A DNA stretch of 64,000 bases from Aerobium sp039839275 (GTDB taxonomy: Bacteria > Pseudomonadota > Alphaproteobacteria > Rhizobiales > Rhizobiaceae). This document shows positions 17,346 to 26,300 of this stretch, piece after piece. Within the stretch, counting starts at the first letter, position 1. Each line of letters opens with the position of its first letter. Where the stretch lies: positions 434,001 through 498,000 of the forward strand of contig NZ_JBDOQP010000002.1 of the NCBI RefSeq assembly GCF_039839275.1, written 5' to 3'. The notes below the pieces were generated by a model, which was not told the DNA's origin, ran no database searches, and saw nothing but the letters and a program-made list of their open reading frames with translations. The position numbers were made by a program, and so were the translations under genes.

Positions 17346-18305
17346 ATGGCCTCGCCTCTCGATCTCGACCAGCTCCACACTTTCATCACCATCTCCGACA
17401 CCGGCAGCTTCACAAAGGCAGCGGAAGAGGTCCACCGAACCCAGTCCGCCGTGTCGATGCAGATGCGTCGGCTGGAGGAGCGGCTCGGCAAAGCGCTGTT
17501 CGAGAAGGACGGCCGCACCAACCGTCTCACCGAGGAAGGCGAGCGGCTGCTCACCTACGCGCGGCGTCTCCTGCGGCTCAATCGCGAGACGCTGGCGGCA
17601 TTCGACGACAACAGCCTCGAAGGCCATATCCGCATCGGCACGCCCGACGACTATGCCGACCGTTTCCTGCCCGAGATCATGGCACGTTTCTCGCGGTCCA
17701 ACCCGCGCGTCGAGCTATCGGTGATCTGCGAGCCGACGATCAACCTGATCGACCAGATCAAGCGCGGCCAGCTCGACATCGCCATCGTCACCCATGATGG
17801 GGACAAGGGCGGGACGTCGGAAGTGGTCCGGCGCGAGCCGCTGCTGTGGGTGACGTCGGCGAATCACTCGATCCATGCCGAGGACGTGCTGCCGATGGCG
17901 GTCGGCCGCACGAGTTGCATGTGGCGCCGGGCGGCCTGCGACATGCTCGACCAGATGGGACGCGACTACCGCATCCTGTTCACGAGCTGGTCGGCCACCG
18001 TCATCATCGCCGCCGTGCTCTCGGGCCAGGCGGTGTCGATCCTGCCCGAATGTGCATTGCGCCCGGGCATGCGCATCCTGGGCGAGGCGGACGGATTCGG
18101 CGCCTTGCCGGACGTGCGCATAGGCATCATCCGAGGACATTCGAGCCAGCCGGAAGTCGTCGACGCGCTCGCCCGCCATATCGCCGACAGCCTCGACAAC
18201 ATTTCAGTGCCGGTGCCCGAAGAGCCGGGCCAGTTCGACTTCGACGGCATGGCCTTCGCCCGCATCAAGCGCCAGAAGCAGCGTTCGGCCATGGCGGGGT
18301 GGTGA
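17346..18305 (+). CDS. lsrB: LysR family transcriptional regulator, LsrB/VtlR-like
   Basis: A 319-residue LysR regulator: winged helix-turn-helix at residues 5-64 (SFTKAAEEVHRTQSAVSMQM) and a LysR substrate domain. The body (GTPDDYADRFLPEIMARFSR; WSATVI; LPECALRPGMR) strongly resembles LsrB of Sinorhizobium and VtlR of Brucella/Agrobacterium as I remember them. These control oxidative stress responses, LPS and symbiosis or virulence, partly through small RNAs and DUF1127 proteins. Cysteines at 128, 191, 198 and 236 are candidates for redox sensing, known for LsrB. A T-N11-A dyad overlaps the leader, and a DUF1127 gene lies divergently upstream, supporting the assignment. Confidence 0.85.
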   Translation: MASPLDLDQLHTFITISDTGSFTKAAEEVHRTQSAVSMQMRRLEERLGKALFEKDGRTNRLTEEGERLLTYARRLLRLNRETLAAFDDNSLEGHIRIGTPDDYADRFLPEIMARFSRSNPRVELSVICEPTINLIDQIKRGQLDIAIVTHDGDKGGTSEVVRREPLLWVTSANHSIHAEDVLPMAVGRTSCMWRRAACDMLDQMGRDYRILFTSWSATVIIAAVLSGQAVSILPECALRPGMRILGEADGFGALPDVRIGIIRGHSSQPEVVDALARHIADSLDNISVPVPEEPGQFDFDGMAFARIKRQKQRSAMAGW

Positions 18306-19144
18306 GCTTGCACACCAACGCCTCGCCGCTGCAGCAGGCATTCATCGAAAAGATCGGGGCGGCGGTCTCTGGCGACATGCGTTTCGAGGCGTTGTTTCTC
18401 GGAGGCAGCTTCGGCCGCGGTTCCGCGGATGCCTACAGCGATCTGGACTTCATCGGACTGGTCGACGCCGACAGCGGGGATTTGACGGCAGCAGCTTGGC
18501 AGGGAATCGTGGAAGCCATTTCGCCCGTGGTCTTCTGGAACCGGCTTGACCGTGGCGGTCCGCTCCTGAATGCGATCACCCAAGACTGGCTGCGGATCGA
18601 TGTCCATATCCTGACGCCTGCTGCATTTCTCGACCGGGTGCCCTCCTCGGGCGCCAGTCGCGCAACGCTGGTGCCGCTCGTCGACAGGCAAGGCATCTTC
18701 GATACACTGCCTGCTTATCCCGGAAAAACAGCGCCGAACGGCCAACAGGTCGACCATCTCATTCGCGAATTCATCCGCGTGCTGGGGCTGATCGTCGTCG
18801 GGCTGGGACGCGACGAACGGGTGCTGGGCGTCACCGGCGCCGGCCTGCTGCGCGACCTGCTTACAAAATTGATGATCGAGGAAACCCAGTCGCCGGAGCG
18901 CGGCGGTGCGCTCCATCTGAGCCGAATCATCACCGCCGATCAGATGGCGGAACTTGAATCCCTACCCTATCCGGGGCCGACACGGGCCGACGTACTAAAG
19001 GCTCATTCAGCGCTGGCTAAAAACTTCTTCCCGAGAGCCACAAGGCTTGCCGCGGAGCTAGACCTTCCATGGCCCGATGCGTTCGAGAACGCCACTCGTC
19101 GGCACCTCGAGCGGGCCTTCGGCATCGAGTTGTGGCAGTGGTAA
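18302..19144 (+). CDS. Nucleotidyltransferase domain protein
   Basis: A 280-residue soluble protein with an N-terminal minimal nucleotidyltransferase fold: GGSFGRGSADAYSDLD (residues 34-49) supplies two catalytic aspartates, and RIDVH (Asp100) a plausible third. The C-terminal half is helical, as in aminoglycoside adenylyltransferase-like proteins. The target is unknown; antibiotic modification should not be assumed. The GTG start at 18302 overlaps the lsrB stop (GTGA), so the two are likely translationally coupled, which is unusual for a LysR gene. In-frame alternatives are GTG 18299 and TTG 18308. Confidence 0.82.
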   Translation: MSLHTNASPLQQAFIEKIGAAVSGDMRFEALFLGGSFGRGSADAYSDLDFIGLVDADSGDLTAAAWQGIVEAISPVVFWNRLDRGGPLLNAITQDWLRIDVHILTPAAFLDRVPSSGASRATLVPLVDRQGIFDTLPAYPGKTAPNGQQVDHLIREFIRVLGLIVVGLGRDERVLGVTGAGLLRDLLTKLMIEETQSPERGGALHLSRIITADQMAELESLPYPGPTRADVLKAHSALAKNFFPRATRLAAELDLPWPDAFENATRRHLERAFGIELWQW

Positions 19145-19194
19145 CACTGTCGCTGACTTGACGGGCGAGGCCGTCCTAATGCCAAGCTGCATCC

Positions 19195-20823
19195 ATGACC
19201 GACATCTTCCAGGCCGATTCGCGCAGCAACGCGGCTGAGTTTACCGTTTCCGAAATCTCCGGTGCGCTGAAACGCACCGTCGAGGACGCGTTCGGCAATG
19301 TGCGGGTGCGCGGTGAGATTTCCGGCTATCGCGGGCCGCATTCGTCGGGCCACGCCTATTTTGCCCTCAAGGACGACCGGGCACGCATCGAGGCCGTGGT
19401 CTGGAAAGGGACGTTCTCGAAGCTGAAATTCAAGCCCGAGGAAGGGATGGAGGTCATCGCTTCGGGCAAGCTGACCACCTACCCCGGCTCGTCGAAATAC
19501 CAGATCGTCATCGACAATATCGAGCCCGCCGGGGCTGGCGCGCTGATGGCGCTGCTGGAGGAGCGGCGCAGGAAGCTGGCGGCCGAGGGCCTGTTCGACG
19601 ATGCGCGAAAGCAGCTTCTGCCCTATATGCCACGCGTCGTGGGCGTGGTGACGTCCCCGACCGGTTCGGTCATCCGCGACATCATCCACCGCATCACCGA
19701 CCGGTTCCCGCTGCATGTCCTGGTGTGGCCGGTGCGTGTGCAGGGCGAGACCACGGGTGCGGAGGTGGCTGCGGCGGTCCAGGGCTTCAACGCCCTTGAC
19801 CCACTGGGCGCGATCCCGCGACCGGACGTGATCATCGTGGCGCGTGGCGGCGGCAGCCTGGAGGATTTGTGGGGCTTCAACGACGAAATCGTCGTGCGCG
19901 CGGTTGCTGCGTCGGGCATTCCGGTGATCTCAGCCGTCGGACACGAGACCGACTGGACGCTGATCGACCATGCCGCCGACATGCGCGCGCCGACACCGAC
20001 GGGCGCTGCGGAAATCGCGGTGCCGGTGAAGGCCGAACTGCAAGCGACGGTGGCCAGCCTGGCTGCCCGCTTGCGCGGCTGCGTCTCGCGCAATGCGGAC
20101 CGCAAGCGCCAGGCGCTGCGGGCGGCGGCGCGGGCGCTGCCCTCCCCCGACCAGTTGCTCGGCACGCGGCGGCAGCGTTTCGACGAGGCGGGCAGCCGCC
20201 TGACACGCGCCCTGGCGACCAACATCGAAGCCAAGCGCCTGCATTTCAGGGGCGTGCGCCTGTCGCCGACGGTCCTTGAGCGCCGCATCGCGGAGGTGCG
20301 CAGGCGGGTCGTCCGCGATGGCGAACGTCTGCCCGCCCTGTTTCGCAATCTGGTCGGCACGGCGCGCAGCCGCTTCAGCCGCGATGCCGGGCGGGTAACG
20401 CCGGCAGCACTCACCCGCCGGCTCGACGGGCACGGGCAGGCCTTGCGCGCGCTGGAACGGCGTAGCGACGCCTGCATGGAGAGGTCGCTGGAGCGGCGTG
20501 AGGCGGCTCTGCATCGCGCCCAGCTCCGCCTGCGCATCGAGCCGATCGAGGAAAATCTGCGCGACAGGCGCCGCCGCCTGGACCAGGCCGAGCGGCTCCT
20601 GCGGAGCGTCTCCTACCAGTCGATCCTGGAGCGCGGATTCGCGCTTGTCACCAACGATGCTGGCGGGCTGATCCGTCGCGCTGGCGAGGTTTCCCGTGGC
20701 GAAGCGCTGACGATCGAATTCGCCGACGGCAACGTCGCGGCCATCAGCGCGGGCGGCGACGGTGCGCGATCGGGCAAGACCTCTGCGAAACCGCCGGCCG
20801 GCGGCCAGGGGTCGCTGTTTTGA
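19195..20823 (+). CDS. xseA: Exodeoxyribonuclease VII large subunit
   Basis: The 542-residue large subunit of exonuclease VII, which degrades single-stranded DNA and works in recombination and repair. The N-terminal OB-fold (residues about 15-110, FTVSEISGALKRTVEDAFG) is followed by the catalytic domain with VARGGGSLEDLWGFNDE and SAVGHETDWTLIDH, then a long Arg/Ala-rich coiled-coil region (about 280-480). The small subunit xseB is not adjacent. It starts 50 bases after the nucleotidyltransferase gene. Confidence 0.95.
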   Translation: MTDIFQADSRSNAAEFTVSEISGALKRTVEDAFGNVRVRGEISGYRGPHSSGHAYFALKDDRARIEAVVWKGTFSKLKFKPEEGMEVIASGKLTTYPGSSKYQIVIDNIEPAGAGALMALLEERRRKLAAEGLFDDARKQLLPYMPRVVGVVTSPTGSVIRDIIHRITDRFPLHVLVWPVRVQGETTGAEVAAAVQGFNALDPLGAIPRPDVIIVARGGGSLEDLWGFNDEIVVRAVAASGIPVISAVGHETDWTLIDHAADMRAPTPTGAAEIAVPVKAELQATVASLAARLRGCVSRNADRKRQALRAAARALPSPDQLLGTRRQRFDEAGSRLTRALATNIEAKRLHFRGVRLSPTVLERRIAEVRRRVVRDGERLPALFRNLVGTARSRFSRDAGRVTPAALTRRLDGHGQALRALERRSDACMERSLERREAALHRAQLRLRIEPIEENLRDRRRRLDQAERLLRSVSYQSILERGFALVTNDAGGLIRRAGEVSRGEALTIEFADGNVAAISAGGDGARSGKTSAKPPAGGQGSLF

Positions 20824-20933
20824 GCCGGCTACGGCCCACCGATTAACTTTACGACCAATCTGCTGCACAAAAGCGTGATAAAATGCTGGCGACACGGCGC
20901 CGGCGCTGACATCATCTGCACACATCCAGATGG

Positions 20934-21009
20934 GGCCTCGGGGCGGGCTGGGTGCGCAGGGGATTGCAACTCCCTTCAACTCCGGTTCGAATCCGGGGCG
21001 AGGCCTCCA
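20934..21009 (+). tRNA. tRNA-Cys(GCA)-like sequence, non-canonical
   Basis: A 76-base cloverleaf can be drawn. The acceptor stem GGCCTCG / CGAGGCC is followed by U and an encoded CCA. The D-arm is GCG/CGC, the anticodon arm GGGGA-TTGCAAC-TCCCT with anticodon GCA, and the T-arm TCCGG-TTCGAAT-CCGGG. U73-CCA and the GCA anticodon point to cysteine. Oddities are an extra G (20998) between T-stem and acceptor stem, which can pair with C20980 to give a 6-bp T-stem and a 13-bp acceptor/T branch, and G where U8 and A14 are expected. It may be a divergent tRNA or a decaying copy. Confidence 0.5.
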
Positions 21010-21045
21010 CATCTGCTGCCGGTTCGGCGATTCTACCTCATGGTC

Positions 21046-22206
21046 CTAATTGGGCTGCTGCGCCGCCGCCGTGTCCGGCCCCTCGAGTTCCGACATGCGC
21101 GTCCCGATGGTCATCGTGTTGCCGCGCCACTCCACCACCCCACCAACCCAGCTCCGCATCCAGACCAGCGGCATAACGATGTCTCGCGCCAGCATGGCGG
21201 GCAGCGACAATGGCGAGACGTGCCAGTTCTTCGCAAGGGCGAGTGCGAGTTCCGGCAGGTAGATGGCCGCCATCACGAACATGCCGATCAGCACGTGGTT
21301 CTTGTCGGATACGGTCGCGGCCGCCAGCGCGAGTGTCAGGGCCGGCAAGGTGCCAAGAAGGATTTCCGGCGCGAAGAAGAGCGGGAACGTCACCCGGCGC
21401 AGCCGCGCCCAACGGCTCTGCCGCATCCAGACCTCGCGCAGGCTTCTGCCGCCGAGCGGCTGCTCGAAAGGTGCTGCGACAAGATGTACGTGAAGGCCGA
21501 GCCGATTGACCAGCTTCGTAGCGGCGGCGTCCTCGGCGATATCCGCGCCCAGCGCCTCGATGCCGCCATTGGCGTCAAGCAGCGGCTTGTGCCACAGCAT
21601 GCTCTTGCCCTGGGCGAAGCCGAAGCCGACGGCCTCTCCGGCATATTGCCATCGCGCCTGATGCGTGTTCAGGAAGGCGCATTCCACCTCCGCCCAGAAA
21701 CTGCCCGGGCGGGTGCCCAGCGGCGTCGAGCAGACGAGTCCGGTGTTCCTGCGCCTGGCCGTCATCAGGTGCTGGACGTAGTCCGGCGGCATCAGCACGT
21801 TGGAATCCGCCAGCACCACCCACTCCCAGCGCGCGGCGCGCCAGCCCTTGACGCAATTGTTGAGTTTCGGGTTCGCGCTGATCCGGTCGTCGCCGACAAG
21901 CACCCTCGCCGGCACGCCCGGATAGGTGTCCATCATTGCCTCGACCCTTGCAATGATCGGATCGGCATGATCGGCGACGCAGAAGATCAGCTCGTATCGC
22001 GGCCAGTCGAGCTGGAATGCCCTGTGCAGGGTTTCCGCGGTGAACGTCTCGATGCCGCGCACCGGAATGACGATCGAGACAGGCGGCGTGTCGCTCGCGC
22101 TGGCGGCCCTGGCGCCATTGGGCGAAAGCCGGGACGCGGCGATCAGGATGCTGGCGAGATTGACGACAATCAGTGCCCCGCACAGGAAGAAGAGAGCTTC
22201 AGCCAT
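21046..22206 (-). CDS. GT21-type membrane glycosyltransferase (ceramide/diacylglycerol glycosyltransferase-like)
   Basis: A 386-residue membrane-bound glycosyltransferase with an N-terminal signal-anchor (MAEALFFLCGALIVVNLASI), a GT-A domain and several C-terminal membrane helices. The D1, D2, D3 and (Q/R)xxRW signature of GT21 is visible: VAD (Asp79), LADSN (Asp134), AED (Asp226) and RQSRW (262-266). Rhizobial members of this family have been described that put sugars on diacylglycerol or ceramide, sometimes processively, giving phosphate-free membrane lipids under phosphate limitation. Which lipid applies here cannot be read from sequence. The ATG at 22206 is chosen; TTG 22245 and GTG 22212 are in frame. 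It lies downstream of tRNA-His. Confidence 0.85.
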   Translation of the reverse strand: MAEALFFLCGALIVVNLASILIAASRLSPNGARAASASDTPPVSIVIPVRGIETFTAETLHRAFQLDWPRYELIFCVADHADPIIARVEAMMDTYPGVPARVLVGDDRISANPKLNNCVKGWRAARWEWVVLADSNVLMPPDYVQHLMTARRRNTGLVCSTPLGTRPGSFWAEVECAFLNTHQARWQYAGEAVGFGFAQGKSMLWHKPLLDANGGIEALGADIAEDAAATKLVNRLGLHVHLVAAPFEQPLGGRSLREVWMRQSRWARLRRVTFPLFFAPEILLGTLPALTLALAAATVSDKNHVLIGMFVMAAIYLPELALALAKNWHVSPLSLPAMLARDIVMPLVWMRSWVGGVVEWRGNTMTIGTRMSELEGPDTAAAQQPN

Positions 22207-22354
22207 GAACACCCACGCCGACGATGTGCCACGATCAACGGGCAAACGAATCTGCCTTGCGACGAACGCCGACTAAGGCTGGCGGAACACACCATCTTTG
22301 TGTGTCAGGACGACGACATTCTGGGGATTGCTGGGCCTTCGGAGGGCTGTCGGG

Positions 22355-22431
22355 TGGTACGGTTGGGTGGGCTTGAACCACCGACCTCCGGATCCACAAT
22401 CCGGCGCTCTAACCAACTGAGCTACAACCGC
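22355..22431 (-). tRNA. tRNA-His(GTG)
   Basis: Complete cloverleaf on the minus strand. The acceptor stem is GCGGTTG/CAACCGT, the D-arm contains AGCTCAGTTGGTTAGAGC, the anticodon arm is CCGGA-TTGTGGA-TCCGG with GTG, and the T-arm has GGTTCAAGCC. Discriminator A and CCA are encoded. No G at -1 is encoded opposite the discriminator; many alphaproteobacteria lack it and use a matching HisRS. Confidence 0.95.
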
Positions 22432-22517
22432 ACATCATCAGCCTGTGGCTGGCGAGGCTCTTACGGGCAATCGACACCGATTTCAAGCCCGATGGAGTGG
22501 ATGGGAGGCCCAAAACA

Positions 22518-22628
22518 GGAAAAAGGCCGGCGGGAGGAGGTGCCGGCCTTTTCCTATGACAGACCGGCGGGAGGAGGTGCCGGTCTTGAGCCTGCGGATT
22601 GGAAGGGAGGAGGAATCCGCCCCGCAGG
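22518..22628 (-). terminator. Three tandem hairpins after the phasin gene, including an intrinsic terminator
   Basis: Three stem-loops lie in a row. The stems GGCCGGC/GCCGGCC (22525-22548) and AGACCGGC/GCCGGTCT (22561-22586) enclose the identical 10-base loop GGGAGGAGGT. A third, GCGGATT/AATCCGC (22594-22620), has a similar GGAAGGGAGGAGG loop. The first is flanked by AAAA and TTTT and so can terminate transcription both ways; on the minus strand it would end the phasin transcript. The repeated loop is beyond what a simple terminator needs. Confidence 0.75.
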
Positions 22629-22648
22629 TTACTTGAAGCCTGAACGTG

Positions 22649-23104
22649 TCAGGCGATCTTGAGTTCCTTCACGGAGTTCTCGAAGACGTCCTTGAACGGC
22701 TTGGACATGTCTTCGGCAGCCTTCGTGGAGGCGGTCTGGAATTCCTTGGCCTGCTCGACGGCGGTCTCGACCGACTTGCGCATGAACGCGGTCTGCAGTT
22801 CGATGACTTCCGACAGCGACTTGGCGCCGATCAGCGCTTCCATGTGCGAGAAGCCGGCTTCCACATTCGAGCGCGCGGCCGAGATCGACTTCAGCGAGAA
22901 CTCGCTGCCGGCAGTCTTCGCCGTGTCGAACGTGTTTTCCATGGCCTTCTGCGCGCTTTCGGCGCCGGACTTCATCTTGGCGTAAGCCTCCTGGGACTGC
23001 GCAACGCCCTTCTCGGCAAATGCCCGGAACTGATCCGTCGCCTGTCCGGCGTCGAAGGTCGGAAACTCGATGGTCTCTGCGGTCTTGGCGGTGGCTTTCG
23101 TCAT
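22649..23104 (-). CDS. Phasin family protein (PHA granule-associated)
   Basis: A 151-residue amphipathic, Ala/Lys/Glu-rich helical protein with no signal peptide, matching the phasin_2 pattern (FPTFDAGQATDQFRAFAEKG; SMVEA-type central helix; FMRKSVETAVEQAKEFQTAS). Phasins coat polyhydroxybutyrate granules in the cytoplasm and limit their size. The position next to a CbrA-type kinase recalls phaP1 of Sinorhizobium meliloti. The upstream region contains a GC-poor dyad and a plausible promoter. An acetoacetyl-CoA synthetase gene 7 kb away fits polyhydroxybutyrate metabolism. Confidence 0.92.
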   Translation of the reverse strand: MTKATAKTAETIEFPTFDAGQATDQFRAFAEKGVAQSQEAYAKMKSGAESAQKAMENTFDTAKTAGSEFSLKSISAARSNVEAGFSHMEALIGAKSLSEVIELQTAFMRKSVETAVEQAKEFQTASTKAAEDMSKPFKDVFENSVKELKIA

Positions 23105-23160
23105 CGCTGGCTCCTTTACACTGGGCCCGACAACATCTTAACGTGCCGGGCGTTTGACTT

Positions 23161-23207
23161 GACCCGGATATAGACCATCCTCTTGTGCATTGCAACATTT
23201 TTGTTGC
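23161..23207 (-). promoter_or_regulatory. Phasin promoter with a TGC-rich dyad (possible PhaR site)
   Basis: On the minus strand, TTGCAA and CTATAT are separated by 16 bases, close to the alphaproteobacterial consensus CTTGNC-N17-CTATAT. Overlapping the -35 side is the inverted repeat GCAACA-TTTT-TGTTGC (23192-23207) beside TGCATTGCA. PhaR repressors of PHB genes bind TGC-rich sites of this kind, so the assignment is plausible but unproven. Confidence 0.5.
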
Positions 23208-23300
23208 GACGCACCAATATTCGATCGAGGATTAACCAAGGCTGGAGATTCAGCCGCGCGGAAGCCCGGGGTTTCTGGACGGGCGCAAACCGTGCTTTTA

Positions 23301-23315
23301 TTAACAATGCGTTAA
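23301..23315 (+). promoter_or_regulatory. CtrA binding site
   Basis: TTAA-CAATGCG-TTAA, an exact match to the full CtrA consensus TTAA-N7-TTAA, centred about 50 bases upstream of the cbrA start. CtrA is the cell-cycle master regulator of Rhizobiales. A further TTAACC half-site lies at 23233. Confidence 0.7.
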
Positions 23316-23358
23316 TTCCGGGATACGCCCGCTCCGACGACAGATTTCAGGTTCGCGC

Positions 23359-26300
23359 ATGGCTCCAGGCCCCTACTCGTTCATCGACATCGCCGTGCTG
23401 GAAGACGTGCGTGCGCGTTTTGCCGCAGGCGATGCGCTGGCGATCCTGACCATTGATCTCGACGAGGTGATCTGGGCCAATGGCGCCGGCGCGATGCTGT
23501 TCGGCCATTCCGACATCGAAGCGGTGATGGGCGCGTCGCCCGGCCTCGGCTTCACGGCCAGACGTCAGATAGCCGCGACGCCGGGCTTCCCGCGTCGGGT
23601 GTCGAACCGCACCATCCTTGTGCGGCTGGCGCGCGGAATGTCGAGCCAGGCGGTGCCGTTCGCCGTCAGCAGCATCACGATGCCCGATGGCGAGCCTGCG
23701 ATCCTTCTGGCGGCCGGCGCGCAATCGCCAGGCTCGTCAGACGGCAACGCGGTAGCTGCGCGCATCATCGAGGGGTTCCGAGAAGCGGGCTATTTCGCCG
23801 CCCTGCTCGACGCCCAGGCCCAGGTCGGCGCCGCATCGGCGGGGTTTGCGGATCTCGGCATCGAGGACGAGACGCTCAGGCGTCTGGTCGACGAGGTCGG
23901 CAGGTCGAACGACCGGCTGGTCAAGCGTCTTGCGATCGCGACAGCCGGGCTGATCCCGGTTGGAATCGCACGTCTCACCGACGATCCGCAGTTGCATCTG
24001 CTGATCGCGATCGATGAGGCTGTCGAACAGCCTGCGCCGGCCCAGCAGGCCGCCCCGCCCCAACCGCCGGATGACGTTGCCGTCGCCTCGCAGGATGACG
24101 CCGCCGCGCCGTCCGACGCCGACCTCCCCGACCGGATGCAAGAAGACGAGGCAGCGTTCGAGGACATCGATCCGCCATCGGAGGGCGACGTCCGCCCCGC
24201 TGCGCCGTCCCCTGCCGGCAAAGAGCCGGAGGACATCGGCTCGCCCTCGGACTCCGACGACTGGTATTTCGAGGCGGACGGTGCATCCGAGCAGCCCCAG
24301 CCTCAGGCTGCCTCCGCGCGTCCCGCCCGCAAGGCGCTTGGTCCGCGTCCCGACCTGAGCGGCGCGGCGCCTGTCCGTTTCGTCTGGCGCACCGATGCGG
24401 CCGGCGCATTCAGCACCGTTTCGGACGAATTCTTCGCTGCCACCGGGCATGATGCGGCCAGCGTCATCGGTCGGCCGTTCCGTGAGGTAGCCGACGAATT
24501 CGGCCTCGACCCTACCGCCGAGATCGCCGGCCTCCTTGAACGCCGCGACACCTGGTCGGGTCGCTCGGTGCTCTGGCCGATCGCGGCGACCGACTTGCGC
24601 GTGCCGGTCGATCTCGCGGCACTGCCCGCCTATAGCCGCGACCGGACCTTCGAGGGTTTTCGCGGCTTCGGCGTGGTTCGCCTTGCGGAGGCGGTGGTCG
24701 ACGCAGAGGCCACACATGTCGACGAGCCCGGCGACACTGCGGAGGACCGCGATGCGCCGGCGGCCCCCGACAAGGCGGCGGAGGCCGACGACCCGTTCCG
24801 GGGCGAAGTGCCGGTGATCTCGATCGCCGAAAGCCGCGAACGCCGCGTCAGCGACAAGATCATCAAGCTTGCCGAACACCGGCCCGCGCCCACCGGCCGC
24901 CAGCTATCGCCAGGCGAGCGCAACGCCTTCGAGGAAATCCGGGCGCGCCTGCGGCAGGATTATGCGTCACGGCAGGCTGAAGAGCCGGCCGCACGCACCG
25001 TCTCCCCAACCGGACCCTCCGAGGCGCCGGTGGAACCGGCCGTCGAGGCTGCGCCGGATGTGCGGGAACCCACGGCGACCGAACAGAACGAGCCCGAAGC
25101 GGTCGGATCCGCACCGACGCAGGACGTCGAACCGAGCGCGGTCACGCCGGACCAGGAGCCCGCCGTTGAGGCGCAGGGCGACGAGCCTCCCGCCGATCTT
25201 GCCGATCAAGCCGAGGACGTTCCTGCTGCGCCAGAGGCCGAAGACCCCGCCGCGCCGGAAGCCGAAGCCGAGCCAGCCCGCGAGACGATGCCCGCACCGC
25301 CGATCGCGTCCAGCGGCTTCATTCCGTCGGCCTTCTCGACATCTGCGGGACCCGTGGGCCTTGACCAGGATTTCCTCTCGACGCTGCCGCTGCCGGTTCT
25401 CGTGCACGCCGGCGACGAGCTTTATTTCGCCAATCCCGAGTTCCTCGCCCTGACCGGCTATGCCAGCCTCGAAGCGCTTCGCCGCGAAGGCGGGCTCGGT
25501 CGGCTCTTCGTCGATAACCAGACCGAGGCCGAAGCGGATGATGAAGACAGGAAGCTGCGCCTGCGCACTCTGGGCGGCGAGGAATTTTCCGTCGACGCAC
25601 ACCTGCAGTCGATACGGTGGGAGGGCAGTTCGGCGCTGATGCTCGCCTTGCGGCGTGTCGCGCCAGACACGCCCGCGCTGCCCGATCCCGTCCCCGCGCC
25701 AGTCATCGCCGATCCTGCCATGGCCGACATGGAAGACCGGGTTGCCGAGATGCGCACGATCATCGACACGGCGACGGATGGCGTCGTGCTGATCACGCGG
25801 CAAGGCACGATCCGCAACATCAGCCGGCCCGCCGAAGCGCTGTTCGGGTTCGACAGCGCCGAAGTCGAGGGCGAACCGTTCACCACGCTGTTCGCCATCG
25901 AGAGCCAGCGGGCGGCGCGCGACTATCTCAACGGCCTGGCGGACAATGGCGTGGCCAGCGTCCTCAATGACGGGCGCGAAGTCATCGGCCGAGAGGCCGA
26001 AGGCCGCTTCATCCCGTTGTTCATGTCCATTGGCCGCCTGCCCGGCGACAGCGGCTACTGCGCCGTGGTGCGCGACATCACGCAGTGGAAGCGTGCGGAG
26101 GAAGAGCTGACCCAGGCCCGCTCCCAGGCCGAGCGCGCATCCTCGCAGAAGACCGAATTTCTGGCCCGCGTCAGTCACGAGATCCGCACGCCACTCAACG
26201 CGATCATCGGCTTCTCGGAACTGATGCTCGACGAAAAGTTCGGGCCGATCGGCTCGGACCGCTATCGCGACTACCTGCGCGACATCAACCGGTCCGGCAA

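Noticed and set aside
18302..19144. Aminoglycoside resistance gene
   Set aside because: The nucleotidyltransferase core is generic and the context is a regulator overlap with no mobile element, so resistance would be a guess.
20934..21009. tmRNA acceptor piece (permuted ssrA)
   Set aside because: The discriminator is U and not A, there is no G3-U70 alanine identity, and no tag-coding segment follows before the next gene.
20875..22662. A 595-codon plus-strand open frame
   Set aside because: It runs through the tRNA-Cys-like sequence, antisense to the GT21 gene and tRNA-His. It has no motif or ribosome-binding site.
23233..23240. A second CtrA box before cbrA
   Set aside because: Only a single TTAACC half-site is present, with no partner at the right spacing.
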